A stretch of DNA of 9,000 nt, from the NCBI GenBank assembly GCA_013180565.1, contig QBUN01000333.1:1-9000 (forward strand), read 5' to 3'. The notes under the pieces are model-generated. The model ran no database searches. It was not told the DNA's origin and worked only from the letters and a program-made list of their open reading frames with translations. This DNA is from Candidatus Methanophaga sp. GoMg3.2. Its GTDB lineage: Archaea > Halobacteriota > Syntropharchaeia > Alkanophagales > Methanospirareceae. Numbering within the stretch: the stretch's first letter is position 1; every line of letters begins with the position of its first letter. Position numbers and translations under genes: made by a program. Shown here piece by piece: positions 1-6,451 of this stretch.

Positions 1-209
1 TCTATATGCCCGAGCGAGGATGGATCGAGCTGGGTGGTGCGGGTATATTCCGGGAGGAGGTAACGAATCCAATAGGCGTGAAATATCCGGTCTTAGCATG
101 GGGACTTGGTATTGGCCGATTAGCTATGCTTAGTTTGGGGCTGACCGATATACGAGATTTGTATCGATCCGATTTCGACTGGTTGAGGAATGCTAGAATC
201 GTTCGGTGA
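1..209 (+). CDS. pheS: Phenylalanine--tRNA ligase alpha subunit, C-terminal fragment
   Basis: This is the last ~69 codons of the catalytic alpha subunit of cytosolic phenylalanyl-tRNA synthetase, which charges tRNA-Phe with phenylalanine as an alpha2-beta2 enzyme. The gene enters from the left edge: the reading frame is open from base 3, so the ATG at base 6 is internal and not a start. What is seen is the end of the class II synthetase core, with [15 protein letters not shown] and then motif 3 ([12 protein letters not shown]), which carries the ATP-binding Arg, and the archaeal/eukaryotic-type ending [18 protein letters not shown] before TGA. Family knowledge supports the assignment strongly even though only the tail is present. 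It is the only gene on the + strand and converges on the archease gene. The coding end is followed at once by a purine-rich GGGAGA repeat and then hairpins. Confidence 0.95.
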   Translation, partial: YMPERGWIELGGAGIFREEVTNPIGVKYPVLAWGLGIGRLAMLSLGLTDIRDLYRSDFDWLRNARIVR

Positions 210-210
210 A

Positions 211-246
211 GGGAGACGGGAGAAGGGAGACAAGAGAGATGGGAGA
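211..246. repeat. Purine-rich GGGAGA repeat cluster after pheS
   Basis: Four copies of GGGAGA (starting at 211, 218, 225 and 241) follow the pheS stop within 36 bases, in an almost pure purine strand. No coding frame of note is present. It may be simple-sequence expansion or part of the 3' untranslated region of pheS; no function can be assigned. Confidence 0.6.
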
Positions 247-317
247 TCTGGTTGATTTGCAGATTTACAATTCATGGTGAAACTTGACATATATCAGAGG
301 AACATGTTTTTTTTGAT

Positions 318-344
318 CAAACTTTTTTTTGAAAAAAAAGTTTG
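318..344. terminator. Perfect inverted repeat with T/A tracts, probable terminator for convergent genes
   Basis: Two 13-base arms (318-330 and 332-344) are perfect complements around a single central base; each arm is CAAAC or its complement plus a run of eight T or A. A further eight-T run lies just upstream (307-314). Archaeal RNA polymerase stops at T-rich tracts, and this one has T runs on both strands between converging genes, so a bidirectional terminator is the natural reading. That role is inferred from position and composition. Confidence 0.55.
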
Positions 345-368
345 CTGCGTAAGCCTTTTTCGGTAAAG

Positions 369-388
369 CCTTTTTCTTTAGAAAAAGG
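369..388. terminator. Hairpin CCTTTTTCT-TT-AGAAAAAGG, probable terminator
   Basis: A perfect 9-bp stem with a 2-base loop (arms 369-377 and 380-388) is followed by T runs on the + strand and preceded by them on the minus strand. It lies about 45 bases past the archease stop codon. A weaker 6-bp version of the same hairpin sits at 410-423. Both are probably transcription end signals for archease and/or pheS. Confidence 0.45.
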
Positions 389-431
389 GTTTTCGGTAAA
401 GCCACTAACTTTTCTTTAGAAAAAGGGTTTT
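372..431. repeat. 22-base direct repeat pair containing the hairpin
   Basis: The 22-base segment at 372-393 recurs exactly at 410-431, where its last base overlaps the archease stop codon. The 10-mer CGGTAAAGCC also occurs twice (361-370 and 394-403), and AAGCCTTTTTC occurs at 351-361 and 366-376. The spacer therefore seems built from tandemly duplicated hairpin modules. This could be terminator duplication or a dispersed genomic repeat family; the window alone cannot tell which. Confidence 0.65.
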
Positions 432-856
432 TAGACGTCTAAAACGACCCTTGCACTCCAAACATTGTTCCTTTTTATCTCCATCATGTTATATGTAACA
501 GCTTTTATTATTATGCCAGATACATGCTTTGAAGGATTGAATTTACCACCTTTGCATGTTCCCTGTATACTGAAATTGGATTCGTCTATCGCTATGTCAA
601 AGGATCTCATGACCAGCGATTCCGAGTCAAACAAAAAAATCAGCTCGTCCAGCCAATCAAACATCAAGCTATAAAGGTCTTCGGAGTTTATCTCTATTTC
701 TCGCTCCTCCTCCTCCTCTATTTCGTCTACATCGGTCATGAGGCTGTACATCGCGATAGCGGCATTAGCAAAAAGCTCCTCTAACGTGTCACCATACACC
801 TCGAATCCGACATCCGAGGGATGCTCGATATATTTTATTTTCTCTTCTTGGTTCAT
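431..856 (-). CDS. Archease (RtcB tRNA-splicing ligase activator)
   Basis: This 141-aa protein matches the archease family in length and motifs. Archease helps the RNA ligase RtcB turn over during joining of tRNA exon halves, by promoting guanylylation of the ligase. Seen in the sequence: the N-terminal IEHPSDVGFEVYGDTLEELF (family: EHTADVG...G.TLEE.F.NAA), the acidic middle, SLMFDWLDELIFLFDSE (family: DLLYDWLDELLFLFD), KFNPSKHVSGIIIKAVTYNMM (family: KAVTYHMMEI) and the C-terminal VVLDV. The conserved acidic residues near the start (D15) and end (D140) fit the metal-binding role known for the family. The ATG directly abuts the stop codon of the upstream mutase gene with no Shine-Dalgarno in between, so translation probably depends on coupling or reinitiation. 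The gene ends in a hairpin-rich spacer. RtcB itself is not in this window. Confidence 0.95.
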   Translation of the reverse strand: MNQEEKIKYIEHPSDVGFEVYGDTLEELFANAAIAMYSLMTDVDEIEEEEEREIEINSEDLYSLMFDWLDELIFLFDSESLVMRSFDIAIDESNFSIQGTCKGGKFNPSKHVSGIIIKAVTYNMMEIKRNNVWSARVVLDV

Positions 857-2488
857 TTAGGGGATTCGTTCCATTATCGCTCTGACATAATCGTCCGCGT
901 TTAGATCAACGGTTTTGAACTCTGCGAATTCGCTCAATACATGCTCTTCTATCTTCCTGAGTCCATCCTCATGTCGCGCCTCCATCCGTAGAATTATTAC
1001 AGGGGACGTGTTCGAGTGGCGTACAAGCGCCCATCCGTTCTCCTTCACAAACTCCACCTTCACACCGTCTATATCATTACCACTTTCGTCTGTCCTTCGT
1101 CTATATAGCTCGGGGTTAGTTGCAGCAAGCTCACGATAATAGTCCTCTACGGCATCGCAAACACGCCCTTTCTCTTCATCGCTCACTACTGGGATCCGTA
1201 TCTCAGGCGTGTTCACGTATCGCTTCAAGAAGTCCTCAAGCAGAACATCAACTACATTTACATTGCTTTTAGTCTCTGATTCCTTGGCGGTAAGCAGTAA
1301 AAGCTCGGAAAATGCGAATACCGCATCGTCTGCACGATTATTCTTCGCGAAATACACATGGCCTGACATCTCACCGCCTGCAACTGCATTTAGATCTTCC
1401 ATCTTCGCTTTGATAAACGAAAAGCCGGTTTTCCACTCGACTGGCACGCCCTCATTCTCCACGATTATCTCTCGTATCGCATCAGAGCATTTGGTATCGT
1501 AAACGATTTTGGCATGATGATGCTCCTTTAAGATATGCTTGCAGAGCAGAGCGAGGATCTGTTCACCGATTATCATCCGTCCTGTCGGCGATATTGCACC
1601 TGCTCGATCACCGTCACAGTCGGAAGCCAGCCCGATATGTGCGTTCTTTCGCGCTACTTCGGCATGTAAATCCTCCAGGAACCGCGGGATCGTTGGATCC
1701 GGCAGATGATTAGGGAAATTACCGTCCGGCTCTGAATAAAGCTCGAATACTTCGGCACCCAGATCACGGAATATCGGTGGTGCTATCACGCCAGTAGTTC
1801 CGTTTCCCGCGTCATAAACGATTCTTAAGCCAGTCAACGGCGCCCTTTTGGCCGCCGGTAGTTTTTCTAGCTCTTGTTCCGCGGTGGCGAGTGCTGCTCT
1901 TAAAGAACTCTTGCCCGCAAGAGCGTCTAATGCGAGCTCTTCCCATCGCTCTCGCAGTACAACGTTCGCAACGATCATCGCATGATAATCCGGCAGTACG
2001 TCCACCACTTCACGCTCGCCTTTAACAGTGCTTACGTGCGTTTTGAATCCCAATTCAAGCTGCTCCGCTGTTTGCAACATCTCTCGTATTTGGTCCTCTG
2101 TGGCGCTTTCTGTGCCGATACAGGGCTTGAAGCCGTTCCATTCCTTGTCGAGGTGACTGCCCGTGACTTCCACGCCGCCATCCGCATTGAATAGCCAAGT
2201 CGCGAAATACATTAGTGGTGTGGAGCTCACCTTTTCCGCAGGTGCTATGTCTATGACATGGACACCTTTGCTTATAAGAGCGTCGGCAAAGGCGGTTTTC
2301 AATCGCGGCGAGCTGTTTCTGACGTCTTTGCCCACAACCACTCTTAGCTCTTGCGGCTCTTTACCTCGGTGCTTGCGCAGTAGCTCTACATATGCCAGCC
2401 CGGCCAGGGTGCAGAAGTCGTCACTGAGCTGGGAGTCTGCTATACCTCTTATATCGTTCGCACGATATGCGGTTTTAACTATTATCAT
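857..2488 (-). CDS. Phosphomannomutase/phosphoglucomutase (alpha-D-phosphohexomutase family)
   Basis: This 543-aa cytosolic enzyme interconverts hexose 1- and 6-phosphates, feeding sugar-nucleotide synthesis. The four family signatures appear in order: the catalytic phosphoserine loop VEVTGSHLDKEWNGFK (S111 as phosphoserine), the Mg-binding loop SDCDGDRAG (D290, D292, D294), the sugar-binding GGEMSGH (371-377) and the C-terminal phosphate-binding RHSNTSP (490-496). The first domain opens with YRANDIRG, the usual start. The catalytic loop is atypical: the common TASHNP is TGSHLD, with Leu-Asp in place of Asn-Pro. At 543 aa it is longer than the ~450-aa archaeal enzymes, with extra helical sequence around 130-215. 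Substrate preference (mannose or glucose) cannot be read from the sequence. There is no good Shine-Dalgarno or TATA box in the 15 bases after the upstream ATPase gene, so it may be read through from that cassette or use a promoter inside it. It abuts the archease gene. Confidence 0.93.
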   Translation of the reverse strand: MIIVKTAYRANDIRGIADSQLSDDFCTLAGLAYVELLRKHRGKEPQELRVVVGKDVRNSSPRLKTAFADALISKGVHVIDIAPAEKVSSTPLMYFATWLFNADGGVEVTGSHLDKEWNGFKPCIGTESATEDQIREMLQTAEQLELGFKTHVSTVKGEREVVDVLPDYHAMIVANVVLRERWEELALDALAGKSSLRAALATAEQELEKLPAAKRAPLTGLRIVYDAGNGTTGVIAPPIFRDLGAEVFELYSEPDGNFPNHLPDPTIPRFLEDLHAEVARKNAHIGLASDCDGDRAGAISPTGRMIIGEQILALLCKHILKEHHHAKIVYDTKCSDAIREIIVENEGVPVEWKTGFSFIKAKMEDLNAVAGGEMSGHVYFAKNNRADDAVFAFSELLLLTAKESETKSNVNVVDVLLEDFLKRYVNTPEIRIPVVSDEEKGRVCDAVEDYYRELAATNPELYRRRTDESGNDIDGVKVEFVKENGWALVRHSNTSPVIILRMEARHEDGLRKIEEHVLSEFAEFKTVDLNADDYVRAIMERIP

Positions 2489-2503
2489 ATTACGCTATGC
2501 GTT

Positions 2504-4327
2504 CTAAGTGCTTTCTAAGAAGTGACTCCCGCGATACTCACCCGGAACGAATATCTCATATCTCATATCTAGCTTGCGAATTATTCTATCAGCATGGGAG
2601 TGTTGACCTTTTATTTTGTTCTTAAATTCCTCTGCTCTATCAAATCCATAAAAAATTGTACCTACTTTCTCTAATCTTTCAGTACCGCCACTCGTTAAAG
2701 CCTCATTTAGCATCATATTTAGTTTCTTATCTGCTTCTCTTGATCCCCATAATCTATTCACCACGCTAAAATATACAGATGGGTTTTCATCAAAAAGTTC
2801 TCTTTCTGTAACCCCACCGTCATTAAGCAGTCCTGCCATTTCTTGTAACTTACCTGCTTTGAACATAACTTCTACTTTCTTCACTCGTAAGGATACATCA
2901 GCATCAATAATAGCAGAATAATTTTTGAATAATTCCATAGCACCTTCAGGACGCTCCTTCTCAATATAAATATCGAGAATTTCTCCAAGAATTTCACTTT
3001 TCTCTTTAATCACGTCTAAAAGTCGAAGATAGTGTTCTAAAGCCATTTCCGGTTTATCATACTTCGTATACACTTCAGCTAATCTCTTCTCAACCGCAAT
3101 CATATCCTCGGGATTTGATTCAAGATATTTTTCTATTATTGCTAATTCAAACTCTGGTTCTTCCCTAGAGGATAATTTCCAGTTCATAAAAAGAGAAACG
3201 TATTTTGATAATGTTTTAGGATTGTCAATTCCAAAAGTACTCCATAACTCGTGAAATGCACCTAATAGCTTTTCCCTCCCCGCATTGCGGAGGATATAGA
3301 AATCTATAAGTGTTTCAAGACTTTTTGTGTGCGAATATGTTAGCACCATTCCTTCCAATTCCTCCTGTGCTTTATCCGGATGGTCTAATAGGTTAGCAGT
3401 GATTTCTTTTAGGATACTGTCAAGTTTTGGCACAATAACTGTATTAGGTATGATTTTTGAAAACAGCATTAGATAATCCCGTAATAAATGTGTTTCTTTA
3501 GTAACCCCTTCCTCGCCTATTCTCAAGGACTCTGATAATTCCAATTTTCTATCAGAGTGAAGTATACAAATATCCTGAACATTTAGCTGGCTCTCTAAAT
3601 CTTCTACTGGCTCGTTTAGAAAATGTTGTATATCCTCTACTATTTGCCTTTCTATTACTTTATCTTTTTCTTCTTCTGGAAAAGGGATACGAGTAAGCGC
3701 AAAAGTTACCCCTATTGGCTTTTGTCCGGGCAATCGTTCAACTGCCTGAATACTGCGGAGTATCTGACGTACGCCCTCGATATTTTCTTGATTGTTGACA
3801 ATTAAAAATACGACTTTATCGGATAAAAGAGAAGTGCATAAACCGCTCATCTCTGTTACGCCTGTTCTGGAATCTATAAGTAGAAAATCAGGGTCAAATT
3901 CTTTCCTTATTCTCTCCTTTAGTTCGAGAAAGAAAGGGATTCCTTCGCTGTATTCTTCATAAAACAATTTGTGCCAATTTATCGCTGCTAATTTACGCCA
4001 ATAATCTGCAGAAAGGACATCACCTGCGGGAATCAATCGGATTTCGCCCCGGGATTTTGATGGATGAACAAGTTCCAATGTAAAATCATCCAATGATTCC
4101 GGAATGACATTATTATGTGTAAATTCATATATGTAGTCCACCAAACCCTTCTTAATATCTGTAGTTTTGACGAGTTGCGGGAATTTGTAATGAAGTCCAG
4201 GCGCCTCTAAGTCGAAGTCCATAATGCAAACATTTTGGCCAAAGCGGGAAAGATAAATCGCAATGTTAGCTAAGGCTAATGTGCGTCCAACACCACCTTT
4301 ATACGAATAGAAAGTTATTGTTTCCAT
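2504..4327 (-). CDS. ParA/MinD-like ATPase with variant P-loop KGGVGRT and C-terminal helical repeats
   Basis: A 607-aa SIMIBI-class ATPase. Residues 2-16 hold a deviant Walker A, YSYKGGVGRT: the signature Lys (K10) is kept but the usual P-loop Lys is Arg (R15), the defining trait of the 'KGGVGR variant' group. It continues with MDFDLEAPGLH (D37, D39; the switch/A' region), Walker B-like DFLLIDSRTG (147-156) and VVFLIVNNQ (172-180), completing a ParA/MinD core to about residue 300. From ~300 to 590 the sequence is amphipathic helices of TPR character (for example IEKYLESNPEDMIAVEKRLA and MALEHYLRLLDVI), with no membrane segment. In known families KGGVGR ATPases occur with effector genes in bacterial conflict and signalling systems rather than in chromosome partitioning; there is no ParB or MinE partner here. 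It is the last gene of a tight cassette, 12 bases after the preceding stop, with AGGTG as Shine-Dalgarno. The ATPase call is firm; the defence role is inference. Confidence 0.85.
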   Translation of the reverse strand: METITFYSYKGGVGRTLALANIAIYLSRFGQNVCIMDFDLEAPGLHYKFPQLVKTTDIKKGLVDYIYEFTHNNVIPESLDDFTLELVHPSKSRGEIRLIPAGDVLSADYWRKLAAINWHKLFYEEYSEGIPFFLELKERIRKEFDPDFLLIDSRTGVTEMSGLCTSLLSDKVVFLIVNNQENIEGVRQILRSIQAVERLPGQKPIGVTFALTRIPFPEEEKDKVIERQIVEDIQHFLNEPVEDLESQLNVQDICILHSDRKLELSESLRIGEEGVTKETHLLRDYLMLFSKIIPNTVIVPKLDSILKEITANLLDHPDKAQEELEGMVLTYSHTKSLETLIDFYILRNAGREKLLGAFHELWSTFGIDNPKTLSKYVSLFMNWKLSSREEPEFELAIIEKYLESNPEDMIAVEKRLAEVYTKYDKPEMALEHYLRLLDVIKEKSEILGEILDIYIEKERPEGAMELFKNYSAIIDADVSLRVKKVEVMFKAGKLQEMAGLLNDGGVTERELFDENPSVYFSVVNRLWGSREADKKLNMMLNEALTSGGTERLEKVGTIFYGFDRAEEFKNKIKGQHSHADRIIRKLDMRYEIFVPGEYRGSHFLEST

Positions 4328-4339
4328 GATGAAACCACC

Positions 4340-4969
4340 TTAACAGCCCACGGGTAATATTTGCCCCCTCACAGCGATTTGTTTTTGATGTTTTAGTATA
4401 ACCTCTGGTGAATATGTTCCCACTATGTCGGGAAATTTATCCTTCCACGTTTCTTCCAGATTGTTTGATATCTCGCGCGTAAATCCTTCTTCCATTCTTT
4501 TCCTCTCCTTGTTGCATTCTTCCAAGGTTTCTATGATCATCTCTAACATTTTGGGATTTTTTCTTACCGTTTCCAATTTCTTTAACTCGGAAGCTATGGA
4601 CTCAGCCGCATCGAGTTTCCCTTCTGGAATTAATTCTCTTTTAGCTTTGTTCAAATATTCTAACAGCACATCCTCAGTAGCATATTTCAAGAGTTCTCTT
4701 AATTGCTTCGATGATGGCAAATCAATACCCTGAGTTTCTTTTGATTCAATATACTTCTCTTTGAGAAATTTGACTGCTTCGTTTATACCATTAAGACTAA
4801 TGTCACACACTTCAAAGCCATGTAGGTGAATAGCATTTTCCACCTCTTTTCTCGAAACTTCAATCAGATTTGATGAAGTATAAGGAGGGTGTAATAGATA
4901 TATTTTTTCTTCTTTTTCAATAAACCCCCATCCATCGTTTGGAGCGATGGCAATGATTTTAATCTCCAT
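4340..4969 (-). CDS. Uncharacterised cassette protein, beta-rich N-terminus plus helical body
   Basis: A 209-aa protein I do not recognise. Residues 1-65 look like a small beta-rich domain (MEIKIIAIAPNDGWGF, then KIYLLHPPY); the GWGFIE...KIYLL pattern vaguely recalls an OB/SH3-like barrel, but this is only an impression. Residues ~85-175 are charged, heptad-like helices that could form a coiled coil, and the C-terminus (KQIAVRGQILPVGC) is short and hydrophobic. There is no signal peptide, membrane span or obvious catalytic motif. An in-frame TTG lies three codons upstream, but I chose the ATG at 4969 because a perfect GGAGGTGAT sits 8 bases before it and overlaps that TTG. The start overlaps the end of the 289-aa gene by 11 bases, implying translational coupling, and its stop is 12 bases before the KGGVGRT ATPase. 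It is likely the adaptor or regulator of the cassette; this is inferred from position only. Confidence 0.8.
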   Translation of the reverse strand: MEIKIIAIAPNDGWGFIEKEEKIYLLHPPYTSSNLIEVSRKEVENAIHLHGFEVCDISLNGINEAVKFLKEKYIESKETQGIDLPSSKQLRELLKYATEDVLLEYLNKAKRELIPEGKLDAAESIASELKKLETVRKNPKMLEMIIETLEECNKERKRMEEGFTREISNNLEETWKDKFPDIVGTYSPEVILKHQKQIAVRGQILPVGC

Positions 4970-5828
4970 TTTCGTCAATCACCTCCAGTTCAATCCCTTG
5001 CTTGGTTAAAAGCTCCTGAATATTTCTAAAATCTTCTAACCAATATCTTTTTACAATATCAGATAATTCTGAAGTAGATAATTCAGAAAGGAAATTTTTA
5101 TATAAGTAATCATAGTAAAGGTGATAATCCTTCTTGCTCATTCGTACACTCTCTATGTGCTTATTTAGAATATCGTCCGTTGTTATCGCCTCAACGTAAC
5201 ATTCATTACAACAAATCATAGATGCCAATTCATCGGTAGGAATTCCTTCTATATCATTCTCATGTTTAAGAGCTACCAGAGTATGTACACATTCTCTGTT
5301 TGCAATATCTTGACTTAATCGTTCAATATTCAAATGATCCTCTTCAACATAGTTAAGACTGTCCTCTTTAATGAGCGCTAACGATGTATAATCCTCTGAT
5401 TGTTCTCGTTTAATCACGACACAATAATCCCCATATTTTTTTAAACCAAGTCCTCCAATGTTTAATGCACCATACTTGAATTTTGCACCGTCTTCAAAGG
5501 TGCGGTCAAAAGTTACTCTTGATTTGTAGTAGTCTTTTAGATGCCTTTTTACTGCTTGTTCTTCTGATATCTCTAATTTTCTCACTTTTCTTAACTCTCC
5601 CCCTTGTTCTTTTTTTACTTCATATACATTCTTATATTTACCAGCAATTAAAAAGTTATTTAACACCCCCTGCCTCATATTTATCGAAATACTCCATTTA
5701 TCTTTCACCAACTTAACGAATTTGCTAAATATACCAAAATTATCTTGATCTTCATACTTTTCCTTCAATAACTTATATCGGGTTTTTAGACTATCCAAAT
5801 TTTGATTTGCTATATCAAATATGTTCAT
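4959..5828 (-). CDS. Uncharacterised first protein of the KGGVGRT cassette; YGALN motif, possible ADP-ribosyltransferase-like effector
   Basis: A 289-aa soluble protein opening the three-gene cassette. Residues 1-45 are helical and charged. The centre has a distinctive block at 104-140: RVTFDRTF, then KYGALNIGGLGLKKYGDYCVV. The YGALN...YGDYCVV pattern resembles what I recall of DUF3626-type proteins (R.TF ... YGALNL ... FGSCYF), a family with ADP-ribosyltransferase-like character. Further on, CCNECYVEAI (206-215) could supply the acidic residue such folds need. This similarity is from memory and is not verified. The C-terminal ~60 residues are helical (KKDYHLYYDYLYKNFLSEL). The start is well supported: GGAGATGA (5832-5839) lies 3 bases upstream of the ATG, counted from its end, and a TATA box lies further up. 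It overlaps the next gene by 11 bases. A toxin or effector role under control of the ATPase is a hypothesis; no function is established. Confidence 0.8.
   Translation of the reverse strand: MNIFDIANQNLDSLKTRYKLLKEKYEDQDNFGIFSKFVKLVKDKWSISINMRQGVLNNFLIAGKYKNVYEVKKEQGGELRKVRKLEISEEQAVKRHLKDYYKSRVTFDRTFEDGAKFKYGALNIGGLGLKKYGDYCVVIKREQSEDYTSLALIKEDSLNYVEEDHLNIERLSQDIANRECVHTLVALKHENDIEGIPTDELASMICCNECYVEAITTDDILNKHIESVRMSKKDYHLYYDYLYKNFLSELSTSELSDIVKRYWLEDFRNIQELLTKQGIELEVIDENGD
4978..4986 (-). promoter_or_regulatory. Strong Shine-Dalgarno GGAGGTGAT for the 209-aa gene
   Basis: This nine-base match to the 3' end of archaeal 16S rRNA lies inside the end of the preceding gene, 8 bases before the ATG at 4969. 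It decides the start codon in favour of that ATG over the TTG at 4978 and explains how the second gene of the cassette is translated despite the overlap. Confidence 0.75.
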
Positions 5829-5862
5829 ATCTCATCTCCACAATGATTAGAATAGTTTTTCA

Positions 5863-5879
5863 TTTTATAAACTTTTTGT
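5863..5879 (-). promoter_or_regulatory. TATA box and BRE-like element of the three-gene cassette
   Basis: Read on the minus strand, AAAAAG is followed by TTTATAAAA (5871-5863), a good archaeal BRE/TATA arrangement. Transcription would start about 25 bases downstream, near 5840, giving a short leader that just contains the GGAGATGA ribosome site of the 289-aa gene. This suggests the cassette is transcribed independently of the protease and R-M genes upstream. No operator palindrome is evident. Confidence 0.6.
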
Positions 5880-5933
5880 TGGTAGGGTGTGGTCACATAA
5901 AAAACCTTCCCATCACCCTCCATCTCGAAATTT

Positions 5934-6451
5934 TCAACACACGCAGGCACTAACACAGTATCCGTTGGAGTTAATGAAAGCTTTGCAGTGTTCGCGTTCA
6001 ATTTTCATTTTTTTCTCTATCTCCCCCGAAACTTCCACCATCAAAATATCTATCAATGGCATATCAGGCGATTCCGGATGTGGCATCAATTTCCCGGTCT
6101 TTGGGTCAACGATCAAATCCATCGCTTCTAAAGGTATCTGACCCAGCAGAATTTGGGTTCCCCGCGCTTCCACCACGCATTCCACTTCTGCCTCTCTGCC
6201 CATAATCTCAATATTAATTCCTCTGGCGATTCGTCTCCTCTTTTTAGAGCCATCTGCATAACTTGCTGTAATGAATCTACCCCTGGTAAGTCCTACTCAT
6301 CCACAACTTCCTCCGGCACAGTAAGCATGGTGGCGCCAGTGTCAACCAAAACCTCTTTCACCACTACCCTTACCTCTTCCATGTTCAGGAGCCATCGTCT
6401 CGCGAATTCCTCATCAACAAAGTTCTTCATCTTCGCTTTAACCTTTACCAT
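5934..6451 (-). pseudogene. Clan AA (retropepsin-like) aspartic protease, split by a frameshift
   Basis: Two overlapping fragments make one single-domain retropepsin-like protease of the AF_0612-type family seen in archaea and bacteria. The first fragment, from ATG at 6451, contains the catalytic VLVDTGAT motif and TVPEEVVDE, then hits TAG at 6295-6293. The second frame, open from 6296 to 5934, continues GLTRGRFITASYADGSKKRR, then VEARGTQILLGQIPLEAMD, DLIVDPKTGKLMPHPESPD and PLIDIL, all family-typical. Adding one T in GAGTAGG (to GAGTTAGG) restores a continuous 172-aa protein reading DELGLTRGRF. About 35 residues follow PLIDIL, an extension the family usually lacks, so the 3' end may also have drifted. 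Its start overlaps the methyltransferase stop by 14 bases, suggesting co-translation. Either a real pseudogene or a one-base sequence error; the family assignment itself is secure. Confidence 0.82.

Noticed and set aside
318..431. CRISPR array or origin
   Set aside because: Only two copies of the 22-base unit with a 16-base gap, no uniform spacers, no cas genes, and no replication initiator nearby.
2504..4327. Chromosome- or plasmid-partitioning ParA or cell-division MinD
   Set aside because: The P-loop is KGGVGRT rather than KGGxGKT, a long helical-repeat tail is present, and there is no ParB, MinE or parS-like repeat nearby.
4976..4978. TTG start for the 209-aa gene
   Set aside because: It overlaps the Shine-Dalgarno GGAGGTGAT itself; the ATG three codons later has ideal spacing.
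4467..5571. Avoidance of GATATC as a sign of long-standing restriction
   Set aside because: Two sites in 9 kb is close to random expectation, so no avoidance can be claimed.
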